A stretch of 41,219 nucleotides of DNA from an uncultured Roseiflexus sp. (GTDB lineage Bacteria > Chloroflexota > Chloroflexia > Chloroflexales > Roseiflexaceae): the NCBI GenBank assembly GCA_937935075.1, contig CALGYB010000169.1:1-41219 (forward strand), read 5' to 3'. Shown piece after piece: positions 14,949 through 22,063 of the stretch; within the stretch, counting starts at the first letter, position 1; each line of letters begins with the position of its first letter. Made by a program: the position numbers and the translations under genes. Under the pieces are notes generated by a model, which had not been told where the DNA came from, did no database searches, and was given only the letters and a program-made list of their open reading frames with translations.

Positions 14949-15815
14949 ATGGATCACGAAATTGTCGATACACATCTTCATCTGTGGGACCCGGCGCATT
15001 TTCGCATTCCATGGCTCGATGGCAATGACCTGCTCAACCGCGCCTACGATATGCAGGCGTTCTATGAGCACACTGGCGGGTTGAATATTGCCGCCATGGT
15101 CTATGTGCAGGTGGAAGTAGCGCCTGCCTATGCCCTGCTTGAGGCGCAGCATATCGTCCGTTTGGCGGAGCAGGAACCGCGCCTTCAAGGAATTGTCGCG
15201 TGGGCGCCGCTGGAAGATGGCGAGTGTGCGCGGTCGTTCCTTGAGGCGCTGGTCGCCGCCGGTCCGCTCGTCAAAGGCGTGCGACGCATTCTCCAGGGGG
15301 AGCCAGACCCGGCGTACTGTCTGCAACCCTCGTTCGTTCGCGGCGTCGAGATGCTGGCGGACTACGGGTTGTCGTTCGATATCTGCATCTATCATTACCA
15401 GTTGCCCGCAGTCATTGAACTGGTGCGTCAGTGTCCCGGCGTCACGTTCATTCTCGACCATATCGCCAAACCGGATATTCGCAGCGGCGCGCTTGAACCG
15501 TGGCGCGAGCACATCGCTGCTCTGGCGCGTTTGCCGAATGTGGCGTGCAAAATCAGCGGCGTGGCCACTGAGGCCGATCATGCACGCTGGACCGTCGATG
15601 ATCTGGCGCCCTATATCCGGCATGCGCTCACGGTGTTCGGTGAGGATCGCGTGATGTTCGGCGGCGACTGGCCTGTGGCGTTGCTGGCGACCAGTTATCG
15701 GCGCTGGGTTGAGACGCTTGCGACGCTGACGGTGGACTTCTCGCCAGAGGCGCAGCGGAAACTCTGGTCTGAGAATGCTCGCCGTATCTATCGCCTCCCC
15801 ACAGTTGCACGATAG
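14949..15815 (+). CDS. Amidohydrolase-superfamily lactonase-like enzyme
   Basis: 288 residues, TIM-barrel metal hydrolase of the COG3618/Amidohydro_2 branch that includes 2-pyrone-4,6-dicarboxylate lactonase and L-rhamnono/fucono-lactonases. Visible metal and active-site motifs: VDTHLHLWDP (HxH), FILDHIAKPD (barrel strand His), and MFGGDWPV (catalytic Asp). Length is typical. It probably opens a sugar lactone, but the substrate cannot be inferred. It overlaps nothing: nine bases after the membrane protein and 24 bases before the pseudokinase-like gene. Confidence 0.85.
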   Translation: MDHEIVDTHLHLWDPAHFRIPWLDGNDLLNRAYDMQAFYEHTGGLNIAAMVYVQVEVAPAYALLEAQHIVRLAEQEPRLQGIVAWAPLEDGECARSFLEALVAAGPLVKGVRRILQGEPDPAYCLQPSFVRGVEMLADYGLSFDICIYHYQLPAVIELVRQCPGVTFILDHIAKPDIRSGALEPWREHIAALARLPNVACKISGVATEADHARWTVDDLAPYIRHALTVFGEDRVMFGGDWPVALLATSYRRWVETLATLTVDFSPEAQRKLWSENARRIYRLPTVAR

Positions 15816-15839
15816 CGCACTCCATGGTATCTTGCGCCT

Positions 15840-16802
15840 GTGTGGGCGCATCTCAATCAAAATCTCCACCCGGACGATCCTGCCTCGTCGGAGGCGCTGC
15901 GACGCATTCTGGCGCGCCTTGGCGACTACGTAGCGGCAATTGTCGAGCCTGTCAAGGTGCGTCCGACCAGCGCCACCCTCGTATGTGCAACGAATCAGCG
16001 CATCGAGGTGCGCATGACGATGGCGACAAACCATCTGCTGCTGGTGATCGCACCGGATGGGAATCTGGCGCATGAGGTTTTCTTCCTGCGTATGCTGGCG
16101 ACGCGCGATCTGCCTGCGCCGCGCCTGATTACCTATGACCTGAGCTGCGCCACGGTTCCGTTCACCTATGCGCTCGAAACATATCCGGGCAGCCTGACGC
16201 TTGCTGCGCTCAATGATACGGCGCTGGCGCGGGTTGCCGGCAGGCGGATCGGGCGTGTCCTGCGACGGGTGCATCGGATCGAGGCGCCAGGGTTTGGCGC
16301 GCCGACGCCCGCTGGTCGCTGGACGGCGCGGACGTGGCGTGACGCGCTGGCGCGCTGGCTCGATGAACAGGGCGTTGCTGCGCGTGCAGAAACCGTGTTG
16401 GGTTCAGATGTGACTGCGGCGCTCTATGCTGCGACACTCGATCACCCGGCGCTTGCCTGTGCCCAACCACGTGTGCTGCACGGCGCGATTGAGCCTTCGC
16501 GCGCGATTGTCACCATTGGCGAATCGGTGCAACTCGAAGGTCTGGTGCGACCTGAAGCGCCGGTGGGGGGTGATCCGTTGTTTGATCTGGCATATGCGCT
16601 CTCATCATGCCAGTCGCCTGTCTTTCGCCAGAGTGTGTTAGAAGGGTACGAAATGGGAGGAGCGTTGACCGCCGAACATCATGCGCGCCTGGATCGTCTG
16701 CGGTTGCTGATTGATGTCGTGCATGCGTTCGAGTTGGCCGACCCGGTCGTGCTTGCGGGTTTGCCGGTGGCGGTGATGGCTCGTCTGGAGGCGCTCCTGT
16801 GA
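15840..16802 (+). CDS. Aminoglycoside-phosphotransferase-fold protein, apparently a pseudokinase
   Basis: 320 residues. The C-terminal part has the APH/choline-kinase layout: TYALETYPGSLTL (hinge), VLHGAIEPSRAIVTIGESVQLEGLV and GGDPLFDLAYAL. The catalytic HGD reads HGA, the following Asn is absent, and the metal-binding Asp of the D-W/F motif is replaced (LEGLV). No Lys is visible in the N-lobe strand HLLLVIAP. So phosphotransfer is unlikely and it is probably a binding or scaffold protein. The start is GTG 15840. Its stop overlaps the GTG of the GH57-like gene (GTGA), implying coupled translation and equal amounts. Maltokinases share this fold, so a glucan link is plausible but inferred. Confidence 0.75.
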   Translation: MWAHLNQNLHPDDPASSEALRRILARLGDYVAAIVEPVKVRPTSATLVCATNQRIEVRMTMATNHLLLVIAPDGNLAHEVFFLRMLATRDLPAPRLITYDLSCATVPFTYALETYPGSLTLAALNDTALARVAGRRIGRVLRRVHRIEAPGFGAPTPAGRWTARTWRDALARWLDEQGVAARAETVLGSDVTAALYAATLDHPALACAQPRVLHGAIEPSRAIVTIGESVQLEGLVRPEAPVGGDPLFDLAYALSSCQSPVFRQSVLEGYEMGGALTAEHHARLDRLRLLIDVVHAFELADPVVLAGLPVAVMARLEALL

Positions 16803-18373
16803 GCAACGATGGGCAGACCGACGAGAACGTACATCGTTTGTTTCCTGGCGCGCTGGCGCTCATCCTCACCGGCCATATGCCATACCTGCGCGCTGCCGGT
16901 CGTCGTCCCGACGGCGAGGATCCGTTGCACGAGATGATTGCCTTCTCGATCATTCCCACGTTGAACGTCCTGTATGATCTGCACGAACGTGGCATGCGTC
17001 CTTATGTGTCGCTGGCGTATTCGCCGGTATTGCTCGAACAACTGGCGGATATTGTTGTGCAGAAACATTTTGTCGTCTGGATGGAACGGTGGCTGGCGCG
17101 CTGCGAGGCGGCGCTGCGGCGCTGGCAGCGTCAACGGCAACGGCATCAGGCGTATCTGGCGCGTTTTTACCTCGACTGGGGGCAGGGCATTCTTCGCAGT
17201 TTTATCGGGCGCTATGGGCGTAATGTGGTCGCAGCGCTGCGCGAGTTGTGTGCGCATGGAACGGTCGAACCGCTGGGAGGGGCTGCAACGCATGCGTATC
17301 TGCCGCTGCTATCGCGCCAGGAGTCAGTGCGTGCACAGCTCGATGTCGGAACCCTGACGATCACCCGTCTGCTCGGTCGCCGTCCGCGCGGTGTCTGGCT
17401 GCCTGAGTGCGGTTTTCGCACAGGGTTGGATCAGGCGCTGCGCCTGAATGGCACCCGCTATTTCATTATCGATCCGGCAAGTGTTGCCTCGGATGCCCAT
17501 ATCACCCACCTGCGCCCCCGGTGGGTGGCGCCGCGCCGGATAATCGCGTTGCTGCGCGCGGTTGATGCGTCGCTTCAGATCGTTTCGCCTGGCATCGGCT
17601 ATGTTGGTGATCCGCTCTATCTGGCGCCCCGCCGGGATCGTATCACCCATCTGCCGATCTGGCGCAACGGCGACAGTGATACTGTCATCGAACCTTACGA
17701 TCCGTATCATGCGTTTCGACGCGCTCAGGAGCATGCCGCTCACTTTGCCAGATGGGTGGCAGCCGAATTGCGCGCCTTTGCCGACCGTCATGATCGTCCG
17801 GGGATTATGGTCGTTCCGCTCGATGCAGATGTGTTGGGGCGGCGCTGGTTCGAAGGCGTCGCCTGGCTGCGCGCGCTTCTGGAGACCGTTCTGATCCATC
17901 AACCGTTCGCTCTGACGACGCCTTCGCCGTATCTGCGCGCCTTTCGACCGCGCCAGAGCGTGGCGTTGCAAGATGGATCGTGGGGTCCCGGCGGCGATCA
18001 TTCCGCCTGGAACTCCCCGGCAGGCGCTCTGCTCCGTCGTGCGGTTGGCGAAGCGGAAGATCGGGTTGTTGGGATGGCGCGACGCTTCCCCAATGCCCAC
18101 GGCGACCAGGAACGCGCGCTCAATCAGGCCGTGCGCGAATTGTTGCTGGCACAGTCGAGCGATTGGTTGTTGCTGCTCAGCCGGAATGATGCCAGTGAGG
18201 CGCATCGTCCGTGGGACCACCTGTCGCGTTGCCAGCAGATGTGTGCGCTGGCGGAACGCCCTGCACTCGATGGAGCGGATCAGACGACCCTTGCCGCCAT
18301 CGAAGAGATCGACAATCCCTTCCCTCATCTGAACTACCGTGTTCTCGCAGCAGAGATCGTGGGCGGAGCGTAG
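16799..18373 (+). CDS. GH57-family glucan branching-enzyme-like protein
   Basis: 524 residues. The layout matches GH57 1,4-alpha-glucan branching enzymes: LTGHMPYLR near the N-terminus, YVSLAYSPVLLEQLAD, GGAATHAYLPLL, RGVWLPECGF with the catalytic nucleophile Glu, VPLDADVLGRRWFEG (family: D-T-E-L-F-G-H-W-W-F-E-G, with the acid/base Asp kept), LQDGSWGPGGDHSAW and a helical C-terminus (SSDWLLLLS). The GHWW element reads GRRW and one His of the first motif is Thr, so specificity may differ. It would build alpha-1,6 branches in glycogen-like glucan in the cytoplasm. It converges with rhodanese seven bases away. Confidence 0.82.
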   Translation: MSNDGQTDENVHRLFPGALALILTGHMPYLRAAGRRPDGEDPLHEMIAFSIIPTLNVLYDLHERGMRPYVSLAYSPVLLEQLADIVVQKHFVVWMERWLARCEAALRRWQRQRQRHQAYLARFYLDWGQGILRSFIGRYGRNVVAALRELCAHGTVEPLGGAATHAYLPLLSRQESVRAQLDVGTLTITRLLGRRPRGVWLPECGFRTGLDQALRLNGTRYFIIDPASVASDAHITHLRPRWVAPRRIIALLRAVDASLQIVSPGIGYVGDPLYLAPRRDRITHLPIWRNGDSDTVIEPYDPYHAFRRAQEHAAHFARWVAAELRAFADRHDRPGIMVVPLDADVLGRRWFEGVAWLRALLETVLIHQPFALTTPSPYLRAFRPRQSVALQDGSWGPGGDHSAWNSPAGALLRRAVGEAEDRVVGMARRFPNAHGDQERALNQAVRELLLAQSSDWLLLLSRNDASEAHRPWDHLSRCQQMCALAERPALDGADQTTLAAIEEIDNPFPHLNYRVLAAEIVGGA

Positions 18374-18379
18374 CGGCGG

Positions 18380-18721
18380 TCAGGTGACTATCGGCAGCCC
18401 GGCGCGCGCCCATGCGATGATGCCGCCGCGCAGGTTGAGCACATTGCCATATCCGGCGCGCCGGAGCATGTCGGCAGCGACGCCGCTGCGATTGCCCGAA
18501 CGACAGATGGCGATGATCGTGGCATCCTTCGGAATGCTGCTCAGTTGGCGCGATAACTGACCGAGCGGGATGAGCACGCTGTCGGGAATGTGCGCCTCGA
18601 CGTATTCTTCGCGCTCGCGCACATCGAGCAGGTACAATCGATCACCGCGGGCAAGGCGTTGCTGCACCTCGACCGGCGTAATTTCATCGTGTCGGGGTTG
18701 CGGGCGGAAAAAACTGAACAT
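18380..18721 (-). CDS. Rhodanese-domain protein
   Basis: 113 residues, a single rhodanese domain. It starts EITPVEVQQRLARGD, has LLDVREREEYVEAHIPDSVLIPLG and the active-site loop ICRSGNRSG with the catalytic Cys, and ends YGNVLNLRGGIIAWARAGLP. Such domains carry a persulfide for sulfur transfer or cyanide detoxification. No signal peptide is visible, though an N-terminal FSFFRP stretch is present. It lies downstream of the histidine kinase on the same strand (31-base gap), so it may be co-transcribed with it. Confidence 0.9.
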   Translation of the reverse strand: MFSFFRPQPRHDEITPVEVQQRLARGDRLYLLDVREREEYVEAHIPDSVLIPLGQLSRQLSSIPKDATIIAICRSGNRSGVAADMLRRAGYGNVLNLRGGIIAWARAGLPIVT

Positions 18722-18752
18722 GGCGCTCCTCTACGATTCTTTGTTCCAGTTG

Positions 18753-20204
18753 TCACCAGGAATATGATGCATCGAGCGGCTGAGACGTTACAGGCGTATC
18801 TGCCACAGGAAGGGTAAACCAGAAGCATGCTCCTTTGCCCGGTTCGCTTTCGACGCCGATTGCGCCGCCGTGCGCCAGCACGAGTTGGCGAGCAATGGCA
18901 AGCCCAAGACCTGTGCCGCCTTGCGCTCGCGCGCGCCCGCGGTCAGCGCGCCAGAAGCGTTCGAAAACGTGCGGCAGGTCGGCGGGGGCGATGCCAGGAC
19001 CGGTATCAATGACGCGGATGCAGACCATATCGGCGTCTGGCGCGGCGCAGGGCGCCCGATGCGCTCGCGCAGCCACAATGCGCACTGTCTTTCCTTCAGG
19101 CGTGTAGCGTAACGCATTCGACAGCAGATTGTTGAGCGCCTGTGCGACGCGATCGGCATCTGCCAGCACCGGCGGCAGGTGCGGTTCACAATCGGTATGC
19201 AGCGTTATTCCTTTCTCGATGGCCTGTGCGTTGAACAGCGCCACACTCTGCGCAATGATAGCCGCCATATCGACGGCTGCCCGGTTCAGACGCAACTGAC
19301 CGGCTTCGGCGAGCGTCAGTTCGCGCAGATCGGCGACCAGGCGACTGAGCAGCAGCGTTTCATCGTAGATCGTAGCAATCTCATCTTTTTCGAGCGGGAA
19401 CACATCGTCGAGCAGAGCGCGCAGATTGCCCTGAATGACGGTAAGCGGCGTGCGTAGTTCGTGAGCGATGTCGGCGAGCAACCGACGGCGTGTCTGCTCC
19501 GCTTCTTCGAGACTGGCGGCCATGGTATTGAAGGCTTCAGCAGCGCCGGCGACCTCGACCGGTCCGGCAACGGGCGCGCGCTGCGTCAGATCGCCGGCGG
19601 CAAGGTGATGAGCGGCATGCGCCAGCCGATCAAGCGGCGCGGTCAGGCCACGCGCAATAATGATTCCCAGGATCAGTCCAAGCGCACCGGCGATGAAGCC
19701 TGCCTGGATCAATGTCTGGTTCAGTTGATCCAGAAAGCGCTGTGCTGCGGTAGAAAGCGCGGTATCGCGCTGCACGCGCACTACCAGGTACCCGACCGGA
19801 GCGCCATCGACGACTATCGGGAGCGCCTGGCGCATATCGTCGCGGCTGAGGTAGGACGCTGGCGCATTCCCGGAGGCGCTGGGGTACACAACCCTTCCCG
19901 CAGCATCGGCAAGCGCCAGGTCGAGCGGACCACGCATCATTCCGGGACCTCCCGGTCCCATGCCGCGTGGTCCCATCCCCCGAATGTCGGCGAAGACAGT
20001 CTCGACGTTTTCCCAGTCGTGATGAGCGGTGTAGTATGCGGCGAGGCGCGGGATGAGGTCGAATTGCTGCACCTGGCTCTGCGCCAGAAACGTGCGGAAA
20101 TCGGCGCTGGCGCGGGTGTTCGCCAACCACGCGACCGACGCCACGCTCAGCATCGTCACCAGGGCGAATGCCAGTGCCAGTTGAACCCACAATCGCCGGA
20201 TCAT
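18753..20204 (-). CDS. Membrane sensor histidine kinase
   Basis: 483 residues. A first membrane helix (about 8-29), an extracytoplasmic region (30-160), a second membrane helix (about 163-187) and HAMP follow. HisKA has LLADIAHELRTPLTVIQGNL with the phospho-His, and HATPase has the N-box ALNNLLSNALRYTPEG, G1 VIDTGPGI, F-box FERFWR and G2 GGTGLGLAIAR. All catalytic boxes are intact. Residues 76-92 of the sensor part are a Gly/Met/Pro run (RGMGPRGMGPGGPGMMRG), possibly a metal- or peptide-binding loop. Its start overlaps the regulator stop (ATGA). Confidence 0.95.
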   Translation of the reverse strand: MIRRLWVQLALAFALVTMLSVASVAWLANTRASADFRTFLAQSQVQQFDLIPRLAAYYTAHHDWENVETVFADIRGMGPRGMGPGGPGMMRGPLDLALADAAGRVVYPSASGNAPASYLSRDDMRQALPIVVDGAPVGYLVVRVQRDTALSTAAQRFLDQLNQTLIQAGFIAGALGLILGIIIARGLTAPLDRLAHAAHHLAAGDLTQRAPVAGPVEVAGAAEAFNTMAASLEEAEQTRRRLLADIAHELRTPLTVIQGNLRALLDDVFPLEKDEIATIYDETLLLSRLVADLRELTLAEAGQLRLNRAAVDMAAIIAQSVALFNAQAIEKGITLHTDCEPHLPPVLADADRVAQALNNLLSNALRYTPEGKTVRIVAARAHRAPCAAPDADMVCIRVIDTGPGIAPADLPHVFERFWRADRGRARAQGGTGLGLAIARQLVLAHGGAIGVESEPGKGACFWFTLPVADTPVTSQPLDASYSW

Positions 20205-20896
20205 GCGACGACCTTCAGGCGATAGCCCACGCCATACACGGTTTCGATCTTGACGCCTGCATCGACCGCTTCGAGTTTGCGGCGCAGATTTTTGATATGG
20301 CTGTCGATGGTTCGTTCCATTCCCTCGTACTCATAGCCAGGACCTGCTTCGATCAACTCCTGGCGTGTAAAGGCATGGCCGGGAAGGCTCAGAAACGTGC
20401 GCAGCAGATGAAACTCGGTGGGCGTCAGATTGAGCGGTTGTCCCGCCACGGACACCTCGTGCCGGTCCGGATCGAGCCGCAACCGTCCTGCTTCGAGCAT
20501 GGCTGCTGGCGGCGGTGTGCCGCCGCCGGTACGCCGCAGAACGGCGCGCACGCGCGCAACCACCTCACGCGGATTGAACGGTTTGGTGATGTAATCATCG
20601 GCGCCGAGTTCGAGCCCCACAATTCTATCGGTGTCTTCGACGCGCGCGGTCAGCATAATAATCGGCAAGGAGGCGAGATAAGGATCGGCGCGAATCGTGC
20701 GCGTCAGATCGGCGCCATCGACATCGGGCAGCATCAGATCGAGCACCATCAGATCAGGGCGCTCACTGCGCGCCAGGCGAAGGGCAGTAGCGCCATCATG
20801 CGCAGTCAAGGTCTGAAACCCGCTGTGTTCCAGGTACGCGCCGATCAGCCGTGTGATCTGTCGATCATCATCAACGACCAGAATGCGCTGAGGCAT
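20201..20896 (-). CDS. OmpR-family response regulator
   Basis: 231 residues. An N-terminal receiver with acidic pair (VVDDDRQ), phospho-Asp in DLMVLDLMLPDVDG, Thr in IIMLTAR and Lys in DDYITKPFNPREVVARVRA. The C-terminal winged helix has LTPTEFHLLRTFLSLPGHAFTR, ERTIDSHIKNLRRKLE and YGVGYRL, the OmpR/PhoB DNA-binding form. It should be phosphorylated by the adjacent kinase and bind promoter DNA. It is first in the regulator-kinase unit; the small exported protein lies 129 bases upstream with a hairpin between. Confidence 0.96.
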   Translation of the reverse strand: MPQRILVVDDDRQITRLIGAYLEHSGFQTLTAHDGATALRLARSERPDLMVLDLMLPDVDGADLTRTIRADPYLASLPIIMLTARVEDTDRIVGLELGADDYITKPFNPREVVARVRAVLRRTGGGTPPPAAMLEAGRLRLDPDRHEVSVAGQPLNLTPTEFHLLRTFLSLPGHAFTRQELIEAGPGYEYEGMERTIDSHIKNLRRKLEAVDAGVKIETVYGVGYRLKVVA

Positions 20897-20931
20897 ATCG
20901 TATCCTCGTCATCGAACTTCCATCATTGTAC

Positions 20932-20969
20932 CAGAAGCAGGCCTCACGACGTTGTGAGACCTGCTTCTG
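20932..20969. terminator. Hairpin between exported-protein gene and regulator gene
   Basis: CAGAAGCAGG (20932-20941) pairs with CCTGCTTCTG (20960-20969), and CTCAC pairs with GTGAG inside. It follows the exported-protein gene on the minus strand. No T-run follows, so termination may be weak or Rho-dependent, and read-through would join the three genes. Confidence 0.45.
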
Positions 20970-21025
20970 TTCCGCGAAACCGGAACCTCCTGCGCGTCTG
21001 CTCTGACGCAGCGCGCCGGGCATCG

Positions 21026-21580
21026 TCAGCGATTGCGCCGGGGACCACGCCCGCCGGGTTGCGCGGTCGCTCCCTGCCCGGCGTTGTCGGGGCGCTGTCC
21101 GATCAGCGGATCGTGCGCCTGCCGCACCCACTGGTCAATCGGCGAACTGACCAGGACGGTGATGTGGGTGCGCATCCGCTCTTTGGCGTCTTCCGCCTGT
21201 GCGGGCGTGATCACGCCGTTGCTGACCAGCGCGTCGATGCGGGCGAACTGCGGCGCCACAAAGACGTCCACGATTTTCAGCGGATCGACGCCTTGCGCCA
21301 GCGCCACATCGGCAATGGTCTTGCCGTCGTACAGGTCGCTCAGCAGCGCCTGGCGCGTTACGCCCAGGGTCTCGGCGGCGACGCCGATCAACCCGCCGCT
21401 GCGATCGCCCTGCATGCGCATTCCGCCGCCTGCGTGCAGCGCCTGGGGCGTGCCTGTGGGACAGACCCCGCCAAACGGGCAGGCGCCTGGCGCGGTTTGT
21501 GCAGCGACGTTCGAGACGGTGAAGACGAGCGCCGCGACCGTCAGCGCTCCGATAACCCATGCCAGTATACGCGGTTTCAT
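21026..21580 (-). CDS. Exported helical protein next to the two-component pair
   Basis: 184 residues. The N-terminal signal peptide MKPRILAWVIGALTVAALVF ends near VAAQ. Mature repeats of helical segments read GGLIGVAAETLGVTRQALLS and GKTIADVALAQGVDP, then RIDALVSNGVITPAQAEDAKERM, as in DUF2680-type exported proteins. The C-terminus is Gly/Arg/Pro-rich (QPGGRGPRRNR). AAAGGAG at 21589-21595 supports ATG 21580. Its location upstream of a regulator-kinase pair suggests an envelope-stress or signalling accessory, by analogy with CpxP-like helpers; this is inference. Confidence 0.75.
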   Translation of the reverse strand: MKPRILAWVIGALTVAALVFTVSNVAAQTAPGACPFGGVCPTGTPQALHAGGGMRMQGDRSGGLIGVAAETLGVTRQALLSDLYDGKTIADVALAQGVDPLKIVDVFVAPQFARIDALVSNGVITPAQAEDAKERMRTHITVLVSSPIDQWVRQAHDPLIGQRPDNAGQGATAQPGGRGPRRNR

Positions 21581-21629
21581 TGATGTGCTCCTTTCGTATC
21601 AGCGCAATCGTCTTTGTGATTGCGATTGC

Positions 21630-21638
21630 AGTGTAGCA
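21630..21638 (-). promoter_or_regulatory. Extended -10 of the exported-protein gene
   Basis: On the minus strand TGC-TACACT, about 50 bases upstream of ATG 21580. The -35 (ATCAGT near 21653-21658) is weak. Confidence 0.4.
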
Positions 21639-21735
21639 GGAGAAGATGGAGAACTGATGGAGATGACGCGCAGATCGTTGGGAGTTGCTCATTAGTCGTG
21701 GCGACCTGCGCCATTTTGTGTCACTTAATGAAGCG

Positions 21736-21764
21736 TTGCATTATGTAACTTCCTGTGCTACACT
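21736..21764 (+). promoter_or_regulatory. Promoter of tRNA-Arg
   Basis: TTGCAT (21736-21741), 17 bases, TACACT (21759-21764) with TGC before it. The predicted start near 21771 is 8 bases before the tRNA. Confidence 0.7.
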
Positions 21765-21778
21765 GAGTAACGGTTAGA

Positions 21779-21854
21779 GGTCCAGTAGCTCAATGGATAG
21801 AGCGCCAGTCTTCGGAACTGGGTGTTGGGGGTTCGAGTCCCTCCTGGACCGCCA
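21779..21854 (+). tRNA. tRNA-Arg (anticodon TCG)
   Basis: The acceptor stem GGTCCAG/CTGGACC, D-arm GCTC...AGAGC, anticodon stem CCAGT/ACTGG with loop CTTCGGA (anticodon TCG), T-arm GGGGG TTCGAGT CCCTC with one G-U pair, discriminator G and encoded CCA (21852-21854). It decodes CGA. The identity is direct from the fold. Confidence 0.95.
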
Positions 21855-22063
21855 TCTTCCCCTTGTCATTGCCTGATCACTGATAATCCAGGGCGCTCGC
21901 CGATCAGATCAGTACGTTGCATCTATCGTTCTTGCACAATGTAGCCTGTTCTTTGCCTGCCACAGCGCACACCGCTCAATCAGGAGACGGTTTACTTCCT
22001 GATTTCCAGGAAACATTATTGCCCGAATCGTGTGTATAGAGTTACCAGCGAGTACGAGGCGCT

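Noticed and set aside
14523-16274. 583-codon open frame antisense to the 14433-16802 genes
   Set aside because: Low-complexity Arg/His/Gln translation opposite three well-recognised genes, no ribosome-binding site.
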